A stretch of 64,000 nt of DNA from Sanderia malayensis (taxonomy: Eukaryota; Cnidaria; Scyphozoa; Semaeostomeae; Pelagiidae): the NCBI GenBank assembly GCA_013076295.1, contig RQOL01000729.1:5084001-5148000 (forward strand), given 5' to 3'. The notes under the pieces are model-generated. The model made no database searches and was not told the DNA's origin. It saw nothing but the letters and a program-made list of their open reading frames with translations. The translations under genes and the position numbers were made by a program. Within the stretch, counting starts at the first letter, position 1; every line of letters begins with the position of its first letter. This document shows positions 1-9,277 of this stretch, one piece after another.

Positions 1-1511
1 TAAAATTGTTTTCAATAAGTTTTTGTTGTATTTACCTGGATTGATGTATTAATTGTGGCAATGATTGTTTTGTTTCGTTAGTTTAAATCATGGGAATGAA
101 TGTTAATTTTCATTCGTGTAAATTGGGGGAATGAAAGTTAATTTTTATCAGTGTAAGTGATGGGAATGAATGTTAATTTTCATTTGTGAAAATTGGGGGA
201 ATATAAGTTAATTTTTATTAGTGTAAATTGTGGGAATGAAAGTTAATATCGCTGAAGAAAGCAACTAGAAGTGTTTTCAAGTAGTTTTTAATGTATTTAC
301 CTGGATTCATGTATATATTGAGGGAATAGTTGTTAATTTTCGTTAGTGTAAATTGTGGGAGTGAAAGTTAATTTTCATTAGTTTAAATTGTGGGAATGAA
401 AGTTAATTTTTATTAGGGTAAATCATGGGAATGAATGTTAATTTTCATTCGTGTAAATTGGGGGAATAAAAGTTAATTTTTATTAGTGTAAATTGTGGGA
501 ATGAAAGGTAACATTTATTACTGTAAATTGTGGGGATGAAAGCTAATATAACTGAAAAAATTAACTAGAAGTGTTTTCAATTAACTTTAGATGAATCTAC
601 CTGGATTCATGAGTGAATTGTGGGAACGACTCTTAATTTCAAAGAACAAAGTAACTAAAGGTGTATTACAAATAATTTTCGCTGATTTGAGGTGGATTAA
701 TGTGTAAATTGTGGGAATGAATGTAAATTTTCATTAGTGTAAATTGAGGGAATGAAAGTTCATATCACTGAAAAAAGTAAGTAAAATTGTTTTCAATAAG
801 TTTTTGTTGTATTTACCTGGATTGATGTATTAATTGTGGCAATGATTGTTTTGTTTCGTTAGTGTAAATTGTGGGAATGAAAGTTAATTTTCATTAGTGT
901 AAATTGTGGGAATGAAAGTTAATTTTTATTAGTTTAAATCATGGGAATGAATGTTAACTTTCATTCGTGTAAATTTGGGGAATAGAAGTTAATATTTCTT
1001 AGTGTAAATTGTGGGAATGAATGTTAAAATCATTGAAAAAAGTAGCTAGAAGTGTTTTCAATTAACTTTAGATGCATCTACCTGGAGTCATGCGTGAATT
1101 GTGGGAATGACTGTTAATTTCAAAGAACAAAGTAACTAAAGGTGTATTACAACTAATTTTCGCTGATTTCAGGTGGATTAATGTGCAAATTGTGGGAATG
1201 AATGTAAATTTTCATTCGTGTAAATTGTGGGAATGAAAGTTAATATCACTGAAAAAAGTAAGTAAAATTGTTTTCAATTAGCTTTTGATGTATTTACCTG
1301 GATTGATGTATTAATTGTGGGAATAATTGTTATGTTTCGCTAGTGTAAATTGTGGGAATGAAAGTTAATTTTCATTAGTCTAAATTGTGGGAATGAAAGT
1401 TAATATCACTGAAAAAGTAACTAGAAGCGTTTTGAATTAGTTTTTGATGTATTTACCTGGGTTCATGTATATATTGTGGGAATGATTGTTAATTTTCGTT
1501 TGTGTAAATTG
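1..1511. repeat. Degenerate ~40-bp minisatellite with higher-order pattern
   Basis: The stretch is built from repeats of roughly 35-42 bp around the core AATTGTGGGAATGAAAGTTA followed by a TTTTCATTAGTGTA-like half. A longer block carrying CTACCTGGATTCATG and CTGAAAAAAGTAACTAGAAG recurs near 36, 300, 600, 817, 1081, 1297 and 1456, so there is a higher-order unit of about 160-300 bp. No coding region is supported here. Confidence 0.85.
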
Positions 1512-1611
1512 NNNNNNNNNNNNNNNNNNNNNNNNNNNNNNNNNNNNNNNNNNNNNNNNNNNNNNNNNNNNNNNNNNNNNNNNNNNNNNNNNNNNNNNNN
1601 NNNNNNNNNNN
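1512..1611. other. Assembly gap (100 N)
   Basis: Exactly 100 N bases separate the minisatellite from the helicase fragment. The round number indicates a scaffolding gap of unknown true size. The minisatellite probably caused the break, and the 5' part of the helicase gene may lie in the missing sequence. Confidence 0.98.
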
Positions 1612-1953
1612 TATACAGGGCCATCTGTTTGTGATTTGCCAGAATGTGTCCTCGTATATCCCGTAACCATTTCACAAATTCATTGCATTCAGTTTGAGAG
1701 ACAACAGATACCTTTAAAGTTGGCATCGGCGATTACTATTCATAAGAATCAGGGCCTTATTCTTAAAAAAGCTTGGATAGACTTGGGTCATAATGAAAGA
1801 ATTTCTGGAATAACATATGTTGTTTTAAGCAGGGTTAGATCGTTAACATCTTGTGTTATTGAACCAATGTCTCATGATCGCTTGCAAAACATAAATAAAT
1901 CACCACATTTGAAATTTCGACTGCAAGAAGAAGAAAGGTTAAATTCCCAATGA
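1612..1953 (+). pseudogene. PIF1/RecD-like DNA helicase, C-terminal fragment
   Basis: The frame is open from the assembly gap to a TGA at 1953. It encodes about 113 residues typical of the last third of a superfamily 1 PIF1-like helicase. Seen: the motif V-like block LASAITIHKNQGL and the motif VI-like block YVVLSRVRSL, which in the family contact DNA and ATP. Walker A and B are absent because the gene runs into the gap. Such helicases occur as cellular PIF1 and in many mobile elements, including Helitrons. Position among transposons and the OB-fold ORF 200 bases downstream favour a mobile-element origin. Whether it is intact upstream cannot be seen. Confidence 0.75.
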
Positions 1954-2155
1954 AAATATCATATTAGTTTCATTGGCTTCTTGCTCATTCTTTGAATCTT
2001 TCAATATTTTGTCTTGCTGACAAGTTTGAAATTATTTACATTTTTATCTATTGCTTGTAACAACAACATGACAAATAATTAATTGACAGTTACTGAAAAT
2101 TTTATTGCTTGTTTTAAGGTGGCGTTTATTCAAATAACATTTTTCTATTTTAGGT

Positions 2156-2557
2156 ATGTACAATCAACAAAATAAAGTAATGACTGGATATATCCATAAT
2201 GTTTCAAAAGTCTCACAAGGAGCCTCCGAGAAGTACTTTGATTTTAGAGTGCAGACGGAGAAGGGAGTTGTCCGTGGTGTCTGTTTTTCGCCATCAAAAA
2301 GAAAAACATTTGATAACGCACCAGGGAAAAGATCCCCTGTTAGAATACGGTGTTTCATGGAAGATAAAGATGAAGAAAGTACTGACATCTTGGTGAATGA
2401 AAAGGTTGTACTTGACGAATTGGATTTCTTTGACTTTCAAAGGAGGGACATTGTTCCAAAAACTTTGAACATTTCAAACCTTGCCACCATTGCCCCAGAG
2501 CAGATGATTGATCTTAAAGCAAAGATTGTTAACTTACAAAAGCCAACTAGAGTATAA
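2156..2557 (+). CDS. Small OB-fold-like (RPA-type) putative ssDNA-binding protein
   Basis: A 133-codon ORF starts at an ATG two bases after a pyrimidine-rich TTTTCTATTTTAG, so it may be an exon rather than a complete gene. The product begins with a segment of alternating beta-prone residues (VMTGYIHNVSKVSQ, then YFDFRVQTEKGVVRGVCFSP), a pattern found in OB folds of replication protein A-like ssDNA-binding proteins. No zinc finger or transmembrane segment is visible. It lies just downstream of a PIF1-like helicase on the same strand; helicase plus RPA-like protein is a pairing known from some Helitrons and other replicative elements. Function is inferred from pattern and context only; it could be an orphan conserved protein. 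Confidence 0.45.
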   Translation: MYNQQNKVMTGYIHNVSKVSQGASEKYFDFRVQTEKGVVRGVCFSPSKRKTFDNAPGKRSPVRIRCFMEDKDEESTDILVNEKVVLDELDFFDFQRRDIVPKTLNISNLATIAPEQMIDLKAKIVNLQKPTRV

Positions 2558-2849
2558 CTTAATACTGACAATCCACTAACCAAAAGGGAAGGCCTCCTGA
2601 TTGATCCTAGTGGATAAATCAAAATTATTTTGTGAGAGAGCCATACTGAGGAAGTAACACATGCAACTTTAAAAGCTGCAGTTGAAGAAAAATGGTGAAC
2701 ATAACTGGTGAAAATGCTGGAGTGAATAATATGGCAAGCCATAGTGGACAAAAGGGGGTTGAGGAAGATTTTATGTTTTCAGTTTGTATTTGTTGTTCGC
2801 GATTTTGAAGTCAATATGTGAAATTCTGCAGTTTAGTGTTTGACATTTG
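2558..2849. other. Spacer with no supported gene
   Basis: AT-rich DNA follows the OB-fold ORF stop. Short ORFs on both strands have no recognisable family. It leads into the subterminal repeats of the HECT relic. Confidence 0.5.
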
Positions 2850-3140
2850 TATTTAATTTCTGAGATTTGTATTTGCTGTTCCAGATTTGAGTTTAGTATT
2901 TGAGTTCTGTATTTGATGTCTGAGTTTTGTTTTTTGTGTTCGAGTTTTGTATTTAGTGTCCGATTTTTTTATTCAGTGTGCGAGTTTTTTATTCAGTGTC
3001 CGAGTTTTTTATTAGGTGTCCGAGTTTTACATTACATTTCGTGTCCGACTTTTATATTTGGTGTCTGAGTTTTGTGCTTGGTGTCCCAGTTTTGTGTCTT
3101 GTGTCCTTTGTGTCTTGAGACTTGTTTTTGATGTTTGAGA
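2850..3140 (+). repeat. ~20-bp tandem repeats upstream of HECT relic
   Basis: About a dozen degenerate 20-21-bp units occur, with cores such as GTGTCCGAGTTTTGTATTT and TTTTTATTCAGTGTCCGAG. They stop just before the first HECT-relic codons. The HECT-bearing element at 43-48 kb has the same layout (20-21-bp tandem motifs beside its HECT gene), although the sequence differs. I infer these are the subterminal repeats of a related but divergent element, possibly transposase-binding sites. Confidence 0.55.
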
Positions 3141-3185
3141 TTTGAAAAATTTTAGAAGCAGAAATTGGCTTGCACAAAATCCAAA

Positions 3186-4597
3186 ATGGTTGACAGAATA
3201 AGCAGTGGCTCTGACAGTAGTCAGCGTTTACTGTCTCGAATTGCAAACCAAATAGATGCTATGTCTTCATTTTTAAATTTCAGTAGCCCTGGGGATTGCC
3301 AGCAACCTTCTTCAAGCCGTATGCAGTCACAAAATGTGACAGTAGAGGAAGAAGTGGCACATGTATTTAATCGATCAGCTAGGCCTTCTAGGCCAGTATC
3401 AGCAGATGGGGCTTCAAGATCAGCAAATATCCAAGCTAACCCAATGTATGCCATGAGGCGAAATTTTCAACAAATTCAAAGGACACATCCATATCAAAGA
3501 ACTGCCAGGGCAAATAAGAAAGTAACTTTTGCAAACAAAGCCAAAGCTAACAGCAAAGGACATTTCTATACAAATGTTATACCTTTACCAAGTCCTGATG
3601 AAGAAGAAGTTCAAGGCAAGGGAAGAAAGTTTGGCGGCTTTCGGAAAATGGATATGTGATAACATGATGTAGAATTGAAAAGGGTTGGTCAGCAGTTGAA
3701 ACTGAGAACAATTTACGGTCACTATTTACTGAGAAAATCCTTCTTCATGTGAATTTACAGATACTGCACTCTGTCCATACAAAGATTATTCCACCAACTT
3801 TGGCACCTGGTAAATCTCTGGATGGAATGATGATGTATAGGCTGTTCCAAACAAAGGCTATTTATCTCCAATCATCTGAAAAACTGTCTGATCAAAGTCA
3901 TCAAAGTGAAGAAGATTTGTGCAATGAAGGAAATGATATTGAAGATTTCCCACTGTTGTATGACAATTGCAAAAGTGGATCCAACATGATTTCTGAAGAC
4001 AGAAAAACACAAATGATACCAAAAATTCATCACAATCAACTGAAGCTTCGAATAATCTTAACAATGATTCACCCCATGTTATTGATTTAACAGAGAAATA
4101 CACTGCCTTGCTAAATGATTCATTTCCATTTGAAGACGATCTAGAAATTACAGAGGAAAAAGAACAGAGCAGCAAAGGTTCTGAAGAGGGAAAGAATACC
4201 GATGATCAACCTGAAACAATTGAAGAAATAATATGTCAACTTTCTTCTGTCATTGACTATGAGAATATTTCTGAATTTAATGTCAGTAGAAACCATTTGT
4301 GGGAATCAGCAAAGAGGGGCTGCAGTAAGAAGTTATTCTCACCCAAAAATAATATTTCTGTTATGTTTACTAATGATGTTAGTAATTCTGAAGGAGCAAT
4401 AGATATGGGAGGCCCAACAAGGGAGTTTCTCACCCTGCTCATGAATACCATCAGCAGAAGTTCGTTGTTTGTTGGAAATGAAAAAAAAAAACAGATTACT
4501 CAGCTGTTTTAGTAAAGAATTGCAAGATGGAGATTATTTTTGGGCTGGGAAGATTATTGCTGTTTCCATTGTTCATGGAGGACCTGGCCATCAGTAG
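3186..4597 (+). pseudogene. HECT E3 ubiquitin-ligase-like gene, broken (transposon-type)
   Basis: Three consecutive open pieces (3186-3659, 3749-4090, 4108-4512) plus a short tail to 4597 match, in order, the HECT gene at 45.6-47.7 kb: a Ser/Arg-rich disordered N-terminus, a segment with KIIPPTLAPGKSLDG (compare KIVKPTLAAGQAFDG in the other gene), an acidic linker, and the HECT N-lobe signature AIDMGGPTREFLTLL. HECT ligases pass ubiquitin through a C-lobe cysteine. Here the C-lobe is missing because LINE sequence begins at about 4598, directly after a segment read as KIIAVSIVHGGPGHQ. At least three frame breaks show it is dead. The first in-frame ATG is 3186. Confidence 0.7.
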
Positions 4598-5126
4598 TCC
4601 TTATACCGGCAGCGCGAGTTAATTGTTATAAGTACTCCTTTGTTCCAACAGTCGCAAAGATTTGGAATGGGTTACGCATTGGAACAAGAAACTCGAATTC
4701 ACTTGAATCCTTCAAGTCAGCACTGAAACAAATAGAGACACGACTGTATTATTGAACCAAAAGTGTCTGACAGTTTGATAGTTTTACTCTTCTGTATATG
4801 ATATACAGACTGGTCAACTGCTGGACTGCTAAGATGTTAGATGTTGATCTAGGCTAAATCACAGCGCGTGTTGTTACGTTGAAATTGGTTTCCCTTGAAA
4901 AATGTTTTCTTTTTTCAGTGGATTAACACTTACCAGTCAGGCAGTGCTGACCAGTTTATTCCCTAAAAATATTTATTTATTTATTTATTCATTTATTTAA
5001 TTACTGATTTATTTATTCATTTATTTTATTTGCACACTAACCTACTAACCGTTAGTACGAAATACCCACAATGGGGCCTGTACTATAATGTTTAGATTAG
5101 ATTAGATTAGATTAGATTAGAAAACG
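4598..5126 (+). mobile_element. 5'-truncated CR1/L2-type LINE, 3' end
   Basis: At 4598 the HECT reading frame gives way to the end of a non-LTR retrotransposon ORF2. The stretch encoding YKYSFVPTVAKIWNGL and SLESFKSALKQI is the usual C-terminal tail of CR1/L2/Rex-like reverse transcriptases, ending with a stop near 4755. A 3' UTR with TTTATTTATTTA-type sequence follows. The element ends in a simple (GATTA)n-like tail at about 5095-5122, the kind of 3' microsatellite on which these LINEs prime. Only the last ~530 bases are present, consistent with 5' truncation during target-primed reverse transcription. Confidence 0.7.
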
Positions 5127-5149
5127 TTTCACTGATACTCTTTGACTCT

Positions 5150-5340
5150 TAGAATTGTTAAAGTAGTGCAGTGGATATGTGTCCAAAAACATAAAAACTG
5201 TTCACTTTATGTTAAAAGTATGAAACTTGGTGTCAAGGTAGTATGAGCTAAGCTGATCATTTTAAGATATGGAGCCACTTCTAAAAATAGAATTGTGACG
5301 TCATAATGACGTCATATATGTCACATTTGATATTCATGTA
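5150..5340 (+). repeat. Left copy of a dispersed inverted terminal-like repeat
   Basis: The segment containing AGTGCAGTGGATATGTGTCC, TTATGTTAAAAGTATGAAAC and ATAATGACGTCAT resembles the reverse complement of 15270-15420 (ACATGTCCACCAC, GTTTCATGCTTTTAAC, ACGTCATAATGA). The match is clear but eroded. The inward-facing arrangement suggests ancient terminal inverted repeats of an outer DNA element that carried the CXC gene and later received the Penelope-like and Gypsy insertions. Confidence 0.4.
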
Positions 5341-5586
5341 TAAATGTAGAAAACTTACCCTTTTCCAAGTTGGTATTCGCTATAAATTGCTGCCTACAGA
5401 TAGTTGAGACCCACCTTTGATATTATAACAAAGATTTGCTATCATTTCTGCGCATGCGCCACTTTTACTTATTGTTTGAGTCGTAAAATTTAGAGTTATA
5501 ACAAAATTTTAGTTTGAACATTTATTTAAGGTATTTTATTGCAATAGTCGGAGTCTGTAAATTCTACAGTTGATCTATCTGTAAAT

Positions 5587-5623
5587 ATCTTAGTGCATTT
5601 GCTATCAGCAAATGCACTAAGAT
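5587..5623. repeat. Perfect 17-bp-arm hairpin
   Basis: ATCTTAGTGCATTTGCT at 5587-5603 is followed by ATC and then its exact reverse complement at 5607-5623. The outer flanks (CTACAGTT and AACTGTAG) are also complementary around it. It lies just 5' of the open CXC reading frame and may mark a rearrangement or small foldback insertion that truncated the gene's 5' part. Confidence 0.8.
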
Positions 5624-5627
5624 AAAC

Positions 5628-6713
5628 TGTAGAATTGATGTAGTTTTCGATGTCTACTTTGAGAGGTCACTTAAGAATTCAGCCAGAGTTCACCGTGGTC
5701 AGGGGGCTCGTCGACAGGTGAAAGGTAATTTACAAGTTTCCTCGGATTGGAAGTCGTTTCTGCGTCACAGTGACAATAAGACAGAACTATTTTCGTACCT
5801 TGCACAGTTCATACATGAGAGTTTAAGACTCGATGGGAACACCGTCATAGTGACAACCGGAGAAAATGCTTTATGCTGGCCTACACGAGACACATCCGTA
5901 ATCGATCCATGCAACCACGAGGAGGCCGATACCAGGATTTTCGTACATTTGAGAGATGCTCAGCAAGGACAAGGATTGCATCGTGTAATAATCCATACTG
6001 TCGATGCCGATGTTGTAGTTCTTGGAGTCGCTGCTGTGGTAAGACTGAACGACTTACAACTGACCATCGCATTTGGATCAGGACAACATTTTCGGTACAT
6101 CAATGTCAACAAGATAGCTGTGCTTCTAGGTGAAGAAAAGGCGCGTGCATTACCCATGTTTCATGCATTCACTGGCTGCGATATGGTTTCCTTTTTTGCG
6201 GAGAGAGGAATAAGATCTGCAATGAAAACTTGGGAAATGACTCCAAATGTCACACAGACGTTTCTATCAGTTGAGGAAAACCCGTCCATCATAAATGATG
6301 AAGATATGGTTATTATCGAGCAATTCGTTGTATATCTTGACCATTCTACAAGTGAATCATCGTCGGTAAATAGAGTGCAACTTGAGCTTTTTGCGAAAAA
6401 GAACCGAACAATTGAAAACATTCCACCAACGCATGCCTCTCTGCTTCATCACATTCATAGGGCTGCCTTGCAAGCCAATTGTTGGAAACAAATGTTCACA
6501 CCAGTCCAGTCGTTATATAATCCAGAGCAATGCGGGTGGACTTACGTTGAAGGAGAATGGCAACCAAAATGGACTGATTTACCAGAAGTAGTTGATGCTC
6601 TTCGTATCCTTGTTAAATGCGGCTGCAAAAAAGGCTGCAAACGTGCCTGCAAGTGCAGAAAATCAGGACTAGAGTGCACAGCATTGTGCTTCTGCAATGG
6701 TGACTGTAACTAG
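5628..6713 (+). CDS. PIN/FEN1-like protein with C-terminal CXC (tesmin/TSO1-like) domain, 5'-partial
   Basis: The frame is open from about 5628 to a TAG at 6713; no in-frame ATG is convincing at the start, so the 5' part is missing or lies in another exon. The product has an acidic-residue-rich core, NHEEADTRIFVHL then IHTVDADVVVLGVAA, with spaced Asp/Glu residues as in PIN/FEN1-type metal-dependent nucleases, followed by HAFTGCD. The last ~40 residues form a Cys cluster (KCGCKKGCKRACKCRKSGLECTALC), a CXC/CRC-type zinc-binding DNA-binding module. Proteins of this layout are abundant and multicopy in cnidarians and other invertebrates, and I regard them as mobile-element derived. Nuclease activity is inferred. 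The ~360 codons contain no internal stop. Confidence 0.6.
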   Translation, partial: CRIDVVFDVYFERSLKNSARVHRGQGARRQVKGNLQVSSDWKSFLRHSDNKTELFSYLAQFIHESLRLDGNTVIVTTGENALCWPTRDTSVIDPCNHEEADTRIFVHLRDAQQGQGLHRVIIHTVDADVVVLGVAAVVRLNDLQLTIAFGSGQHFRYINVNKIAVLLGEEKARALPMFHAFTGCDMVSFFAERGIRSAMKTWEMTPNVTQTFLSVEENPSIINDEDMVIIEQFVVYLDHSTSESSSVNRVQLELFAKKNRTIENIPPTHASLLHHIHRAALQANCWKQMFTPVQSLYNPEQCGWTYVEGEWQPKWTDLPEVVDALRILVKCGCKKGCKRACKCRKSGLECTALCFCNGDCN

Positions 6714-7804
6714 TGTGACTAGGAAATAAATGAGGGGCTGGCTTTAAAGGGGAAATTGTTCCGTTTAGCCGAGACAGGACGTTGACTCTTTATGCAAGCC
6801 AGTCTTGGTGGAACGCAATGACTACAGTAAGACCCTGCATTTAAGAAACTACATATAAGAAATTTTCAGGCTCATTTTCTCAGAAGAACAACAGGAGAAC
6901 AATAGAAAACTTTAATAAACAATGGAACTGAATGTGAAAAACATGTTCCTGAGATGCGGGGCCTTACTGTACACCATGTTCGAACAATAGAAGTAGTTTT
7001 TCCCATACAGAAATGTTAAAGAAAAACATATTGTCTTGTTCAGCAGAATGATATTTTTCAATATACACTATCACCCCGCAAATAAGTGCATGAGCCTTTA
7101 TCCCAAAAACGACGGTTTTTGCGAAATTTGCATGCAGTCAGGGCATATGCTCTTCTCATATGGTATCCAGCCTTTAAGTTAGGTGCGCTTTATATGCAGG
7201 GTAATAGCGTAGCACCGGGACGTAAAATACTTTCTTATTTTATCTCGTTCATAAATCATTCGGAACAATTTCCTCCATATAGCCTGCCCCTTAGTAGTTT
7301 AGTTTTATTGGTGTTTAAACTTCTTCAACTTAATCCTTGACATTAGGAAAGATGATTGTCAGATGTGCTTTCAAGAGAACTTTTACGGCTTTTCTATATT
7401 TATATAAGAAGGAGTAATTAAGGATCGACAGCAAAAGGAATGCTGTTATTCTTACCTTTGGTTATGTTCAAATTATTATTATTATTATCATTATCACTAT
7501 TATTGTTATTATTATTATTATGAAATCTTTCAAGATAATTCTTGACTGTAGACGGTGAAATCTATAGTATTGAAACCTAATTATTGTAGGTGCGCTTTTG
7601 CATTCTTGCAACTTCAAGTTTGAATGTTACGCGTTTTGTGCAACTATGACGTCATTGGATCATAAATATTACCACGCCCTCTTGGATGAGATAATGACAA
7701 TTCAACCCTCTAATGCTCACTTTTGCATTTTAGTAAAATATATTTGCTGCCAAAGTCAGCCAATACTGACTTTACATGTGCTTTTGACTTTAGAATTATA
7801 GATC
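6714..7804. other. Non-coding spacer with ATT microsatellite
   Basis: No supported gene is present. An (ATT/TTA)n-like microsatellite lies at about 7468-7522, and there are several AATAAA-like signals after the CXC gene. Short ORFs here have no recognisable family. Confidence 0.5.
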
Positions 7805-7880
7805 AGGAAAAGGGACCTCCAACTAGCCTGTATGTGGAGCGAATGTATCAAATAACTATCGGATCTCCCATTTCTTATCC

Positions 7881-8757
7881 ATGGTAATCAAACCTTTCTT
7901 CAAAGAGTCAGTGGAGGTTTGCGAAAGTACTGAAGACCTGCTTAGGAGGATAAAGGAATGTAGTAAACATCAGGATTTGAGTCGTAGTATCATTGGAAGC
8001 ATGGATGTACCCCTCTATAGATATCGATTTTTCCACCAAGAAATGCCAAGAGGTGATTGAGGAGAGTGACATGGAGTTTCAAAATGTTAATGTCAGGGAG
8101 CTCGGCCTTTATCTTGCACTTACACTGAGTAAAGAAGATCTGCGTGAGGAAAATGTAGAAAGATTCTGCCCAACTAGATTGGGAAAAGGAAGAACACCGA
8201 CTATCACGTCATCAGGGACAAATAAAAATGAAGAAAAACGCTGGTCTGGATGGAACAAAGCAAGGAAGGAGCCACGTAGTAACTCGGAAATCAGGAGAAT
8301 GATCACTTTAGCGTTAAGAACCAGCCTTCAAGTCGCTCTTAAAAACCACATATTCAAGTTTAACGATAAATTTTACCAACAAACGAAGGGAGGAGCGATT
8401 GGAGTAGGCATAGCTGGTGATGTTGCGAATCTCTTTATGGTGTGGTGGGACAGAGTGTTGAAAGAGAGATTGAGCCATACTGAAATTAAGATGCAGATGT
8501 ATTCGAGGTATGTTGACGACATTGACATAGTCTGCACAGCTGTTTCGAATCCAGTTGATACTGAGATGCCAGACAAATCGACCATGAAGATGGTGGAAAA
8601 TGTTGCCAACAGCATACACGAAAGCATTCAAGTCACAATTGATTTTCCAAGCAATCACGAAAATGGAAGAATGCCTGTTCTTGACACAGAGCAGTGGATT
8701 GAGAAAGTGAATGTCAATGGTGCAATCAAAAACCAGGTCCTTCACTCACATTATATG
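7881..8757 (+). pseudogene. Penelope-like reverse transcriptase, front part
   Basis: The segment 7881-7990 encodes VIKPFFKESVEVCES then RSIIGSMDVP. After a frameshift near 7995 the frame continues as PSIDIDFSTKKCQE; together these form RT motif A of Penelope-like elements. Downstream are KFYQQTKGGAIGVG (motif B-like) and SRYVDDIDIVC, the catalytic Y-x-DD motif C at about 8507-8530. The RT copies RNA into DNA at a nicked target. The frame runs into the Gypsy LTR at 8758. The fingers domain upstream of motif A is largely absent, so this is a 5'-truncated copy. Confidence 0.8.
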
Positions 8758-9170
8758 TTTGGTAATTTAGTAATGCTGGAGTAGCTACTATAATCACTAA
8801 TCGAATAGGTTTACAAGACACTTACCCAGCTTTCGTAGTTGCTTTGAAGTTTGTAGTCAGAAGGCTCGAAGAGAAACGATGTCAATTTCTTTCTTGTGTG
8901 TATGATACCAAAATGAATGCTTAATTAATTAACTACTAACTGAGTAACTAAATGTTGCGCTTGATTAAATATAAGTTGCGATGTTGGGTGTGTGTAAATA
9001 CTTAAGCAAATAAGGTTAAGAGTAGGTTATGGTTAGACGTTTGACTATAAAAGGCTAATGAATATGTTTGTTTAGATAATAGTTGATAAATATGGTTAAG
9101 TGTTAGGATGCGTGTTATGATTCGCTAGTTAGTTGAAGTGCTCGTTGGTAAGGCTGCTGAGCACACTACA
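8758..9170 (-). repeat. 3' LTR of the Gypsy element
   Basis: On the minus strand the LTR starts TGTAGTGTGCTCAGCAGCC and ends ATTACCAAA. It is 413 bp, against 414 bp for its partner. An inverted TATAA-like stretch (CTATAAAAGGC on the plus strand, around 9045) and the TTAAG runs may belong to the U3 promoter, but the exact start site cannot be read. Confidence 0.92.
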
Positions 9171-9186
9171 ATAGCTCCCCTCCCAG
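9171..9186 (-). promoter_or_regulatory. Polypurine tract
   Basis: Read on the minus strand, the bases directly upstream of the 3' LTR are purine-rich (CTGGGAGGGGAGCTAT). This is the expected place and composition for the primer of plus-strand DNA synthesis. Confidence 0.7.
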
Positions 9187-9277
9187 AAGGCGAGCGGAGT
9201 GAAGCATTCGATATAGCGAATAAAATACGAAATAATTACTATTATGATATAAAAGTGAAATAACATGCTTAACAGTC

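Noticed and set aside
8314..8745. Minus-strand 143-codon ORF opposite the Penelope RT
   Set aside because: Shadow of the RT gene; the plus strand has the RT motifs.
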